Shown one piece after another: positions 35,765 to 38,465 of a DNA stretch of 38,465 nt. The DNA lies in contig JAIXPY010000134.1 in assembly GCA_027486025.1 (NCBI GenBank), positions 1 through 38,465 on the forward strand. The letters are read 5' to 3'. The notes below the pieces were generated by a model. That model did no database searches. It was not told the origin of the DNA and was given only the letters and a program-made list of their open reading frames with translations. The stretch is from Burkholderiaceae bacterium (lineage in GTDB: Bacteria > Pseudomonadota > Gammaproteobacteria > Burkholderiales > Burkholderiaceae). The translations under genes and the position numbers were made by a program. Each line of letters begins with the position of its first letter. Positions within the stretch are counted from its first letter, which is position 1.

Positions 35765-37282
35765 TTAAATGTTCTTATGCTTGATTTTAGGCGTTAGCAA
35801 AGCCTGCGCTAACAGAGCCAAAATAGCCGCCGGAATGGCTCCAGCCAGCATCAGGGCATGGTCATTTACGGCAAGTCCAGCCACGATGCGATCGCCAAAG
35901 CCTCCAGCGCCCACGAGCGCCGCTAGGGTGCACGTACCGACGCCGATTACGGTGGCGGATGAGAGACCGGTCATGATGACCGACTTAGCGGATGGAAGCT
36001 CGATGGATAAAAGCAATTGCTTATTACTGCAGCCCAGGGCAAGCGCCGCTTCTTTTAAATTGGCAGGTACTTCCATGAGGCCAATGTGGGTTGCATTCAC
36101 AATCGGCAGTAAGCCATACAGAAACAGGGCGATAACGGCCGGAACGGCGCCAATCTGATCTAAAGCAGCTATTAGGATTGTCAATAAAGCCAGTGACGGA
36201 ATGGTCTGTAAGATTCCAGCGGCGCCCAGTATCCATACTGCAAAACGCGGGCGGCGCTGCGCTAGAACACCCAAGGGAATGCCAACGAGGAGGGCGAGCG
36301 TCGACGAGATGACGACCAACAGCACATGGTCTCGTAGTGCAGTAAAAAAATCAGGCCCAAAGAGGAGCTTAAAAAAACGAGCAGAAGTCGATGCATTCCC
36401 CTCTTGAGCGGATGCGGAATTCAAAAAGGTTCTCGCCACTTGTTCAAAATTAGCGCCCGCTTCGGCTTGCCCATTCAGTTTTGCCATCGCTGCTTCATTT
36501 AGACGGTTGGTTAAGTTTTGCAGGGGCTTTTCATCAAAATCAGAGCGCATTAGAAGTACTGCGTCGTAACGCGGAAATGCCTGCCGATCATCCTCCAGTA
36601 AGACTAAGCTTTGCTTCTCAATGGCCGCATCAGTCGTGTACGCATCGACAATATCGACATCACCACGGGCGAGGGCGCCATACGCTAAACCATGTTCTAA
36701 AACGCGCTGAGGCTGGATCGTGAGCTTATAGCCTTTGACTAGGGCAGGCCATCCATCCATTCGCGTCTTAAATTCAGGGGAGAGGGCAATGCGCAGCTTC
36801 GATTGTTGCTCCGGGGTCAACTTGGTAATATCACTGATTTTTTTGATACCCAAGGCATTGGCTCGATCCGCCTTCATGGCCAAGGCGTAGGAATTATTAA
36901 AGCCCAGCGGTATCGCCACTTTAAGCCCCATAGGCGCCAGCATGCTATTGAGATCAGCAAGCGAAACGGCAGACTCGGGTCGCTTTAGTATCTCGCGCAC
37001 AATAGTGCCAGTGTATTCAGGGTAAATATCAATTTGCCCGGTGGTGAGGGCTTTTAGGACGATTGCGGTATTGCCAAGTCCTTGGCGATGAATCGATTGA
37101 ACACCGGCATCACGCAAGGATAGATTGATGATCTCACCCAGCACATAACTCTCGGTAAACCGTTTTGATCCAACCGTCACTTTTGATTCGGCTGGCTGAG
37201 CCATGCCAGAGCAGCTAAATGCCAGACCTAGGCATAGGCTGACTTTGATCCAGGCGCGAAAAATAGACCGATTAATTGACAA
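35765..37282 (-). CDS. Fused substrate-binding/permease osmoprotectant-type ABC transporter (OsmF/EgtU-like)
   Basis: Signal peptide, VTVGSKRFTESYVLGEIINL...GQIDIYPEYTGTI binding domain, then RPRFAVWILGAAGILQTIPSLALLTILIAAL...VGAGGFGDRIVAGLAVND permease; stop 12 bp upstream of the inferred senB start. Confidence 0.9.
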   Translation of the reverse strand: MSINRSIFRAWIKVSLCLGLAFSCSGMAQPAESKVTVGSKRFTESYVLGEIINLSLRDAGVQSIHRQGLGNTAIVLKALTTGQIDIYPEYTGTIVREILKRPESAVSLADLNSMLAPMGLKVAIPLGFNNSYALAMKADRANALGIKKISDITKLTPEQQSKLRIALSPEFKTRMDGWPALVKGYKLTIQPQRVLEHGLAYGALARGDVDIVDAYTTDAAIEKQSLVLLEDDRQAFPRYDAVLLMRSDFDEKPLQNLTNRLNEAAMAKLNGQAEAGANFEQVARTFLNSASAQEGNASTSARFFKLLFGPDFFTALRDHVLLVVISSTLALLVGIPLGVLAQRRPRFAVWILGAAGILQTIPSLALLTILIAALDQIGAVPAVIALFLYGLLPIVNATHIGLMEVPANLKEAALALGCSNKQLLLSIELPSAKSVIMTGLSSATVIGVGTCTLAALVGAGGFGDRIVAGLAVNDHALMLAGAIPAAILALLAQALLTPKIKHKNI

Positions 37283-37342
37283 AGCGAATGGATACCTTGA
37301 TTGAATAGATTCCCATCATAAATCAGGAATCTAGTAAGGACA

Positions 37343-37696
37343 TTAAGCCGTTTTTAATCGACGGCTTTTGCGCGTGCGCTCAAAAAAATCATCGGGCTTT
37401 AAACGAACCCATGCGATAAAGCCCACCATCTCTTCCTGCTGTTTTAGGAGCTCAATGGAGTGGTATTGGCGGGCTAGCTCGGTTTCAGTAAAAACCGCAT
37501 GAATTTGTCGGTGGCAAATGCGGTGCAGTACAGCGGTAAGGCGACCGCCATGAGACTTGGGAATGAGGTGGTGTTCGTCGCGTTGCAGCTTGGGAATTGC
37601 CCTATCGCACAGTGGGCAAATAAGGTCTTCTGGCTGAAGTGCTATGAAATTACTACGTTCAGCCTGAATCTGTTTTTTCTTAATGCGTCCAGTCAC
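37343..37696 (-). CDS. HNH endonuclease-like protein
   Basis: ICPLCDRAIPKLQRDEHHLIPKSHGGRLTAVLHRICHRQIHAVFTETEL: HNH motif with zinc CxxC. Confidence 0.85.
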   Translation of the reverse strand: MTGRIKKKQIQAERSNFIALQPEDLICPLCDRAIPKLQRDEHHLIPKSHGGRLTAVLHRICHRQIHAVFTETELARQYHSIELLKQQEEMVGFIAWVRLKPDDFFERTRKSRRLKTA

Positions 37697-37710
37697 GATC
37701 GAACAATCGC

Positions 37711-38465
37711 TTAGGGCTTATACGGCTGGGGCAGTGGCCTCCCATCAAGCCATGCGCCCAGCGTTTCTGTAATGCCTTTAGCAAATGCGGCAAAAATGGG
37801 TTCAGCCACAAAGCCCAAATGCGGAGTGACTAACAGGTTGGGCGTATTGCGAAGCGGATCAGCTAACGGTAGTGGCTCAATATCGAACACATCAATCGCC
37901 GCTTGTGCAGGTGTGCCTTTCTTGAGGGCATTTAATAAATCCGGCATTGCAATCAGGGATGAGCGTGAGGTATTGACCAAAATCGAATCGGGGCGCATCA
38001 GCGCTAACTGATCGGCGCCGATGAGGCCTTTACTACCTGGCCCAGCCACCAAATGCACGCTCACTACTTTAGAAGTACTCAATAGCTCATCCATGCTAAC
38101 GGATATTGCATTCTCAGCAGCAGCGCGCTCTGGGGTCATTTTGGGACTCCAGCAAACGACTTCCATGCCAAACGCACGACCCACCCGCGCAACCCGGCTA
38201 CCAATCCCACCTAAACCCAGGATGCCGAGGCGTTGCCCGGAGAGCATCGGCAATACAGAATGGGCATCGCGCCAACCGCCACTAGCTAGCAATGCACTTT
38301 GCTCTGCTAAGCGCTTTGAGGCTGCCAGTATGAGTGCCCAGGTTAATTCGGCAGTCGTTGCTTTTGAAGGTCCACTAGGAGTACATGCAATTGGAATGTT
38401 GCGTGAGAGCAGGGCAGCTGAATCGAGTGTGCCGTTACGCTCGCCCGTAAACATCAATAACTTCA
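37711..38465 (-). CDS. D-2-hydroxyacid dehydrogenase (NAD-binding), N-terminus cut by window edge
   Basis: GQRLGILGLGGIGSRVARVGRAFGMEV, SILVNTSRSSLI, AAIDVFDIEPLPLADPLRNTPNLLVTPHLGF; frame open to the window end. Confidence 0.9.
   Translation of the reverse strand, partial: KLLMFTGERNGTLDSAALLSRNIPIACTPSGPSKATTAELTWALILAASKRLAEQSALLASGGWRDAHSVLPMLSGQRLGILGLGGIGSRVARVGRAFGMEVVCWSPKMTPERAAAENAISVSMDELLSTSKVVSVHLVAGPGSKGLIGADQLALMRPDSILVNTSRSSLIAMPDLLNALKKGTPAQAAIDVFDIEPLPLADPLRNTPNLLVTPHLGFVAEPIFAAFAKGITETLGAWLDGRPLPQPYKP

Noticed and set aside
1-38465. tRNA, rRNA, CRISPR arrays, IS elements or prophage
   Set aside because: No cloverleaf-like GGTTCRAATCC ends, repeat-spacer arrays, transposases, integrases or phage structural genes were recognised by eye; a tRNAscan-SE, ISEScan and PHASTER run would settle this.

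Overview
This 38.5 kb chromosomal window looks like a betaproteobacterium of the Burkholderiaceae/Polynucleobacter type; that assignment is inferred from gene content and protein style, not from a search. Housekeeping genes fill much of it: a MATE transporter fragment, an ArnT-like glycosyltransferase, rpmE2, rho, trxA, an AddAB-like helicase-nuclease pair, an MsbA-like ABC exporter and coq7. The most notable segment is about 28.0-37.3 kb. It encodes what looks like a self-contained selenium-to-selenoneine module: a PhnD-type (putative selenate family) binding protein, an ATPase and two permeases, an EgtB-like SenA, a SelD/SenC selenophosphate synthetase, EgtD and, convergently, a SenB-like selenosugar synthase. 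SenB sits behind a fused OsmF/EgtU-like binding-protein/permease with no ATPase nearby. Its conserved N-terminus appears to require a non-AUG (possibly AUC) start codon. Other points of interest are: a compact copper/mercury-handling operon (CusF-like, small outer-membrane protein, MerP-like, MerT-like); a bacterial alternative oxidase next to a PsiE-like protein; two toxin-antitoxin modules flanking a WYL regulator, with clear palindromic operators; a HigA-type antitoxin with no toxin but a textbook promoter/operator; a protein resembling Bacillus spore transglutaminase (Tgl); and a structured leader/sRNA ending in a strong terminator upstream of a DsbA-like gene. No rRNA, tRNA, CRISPR array or IS element was recognised.
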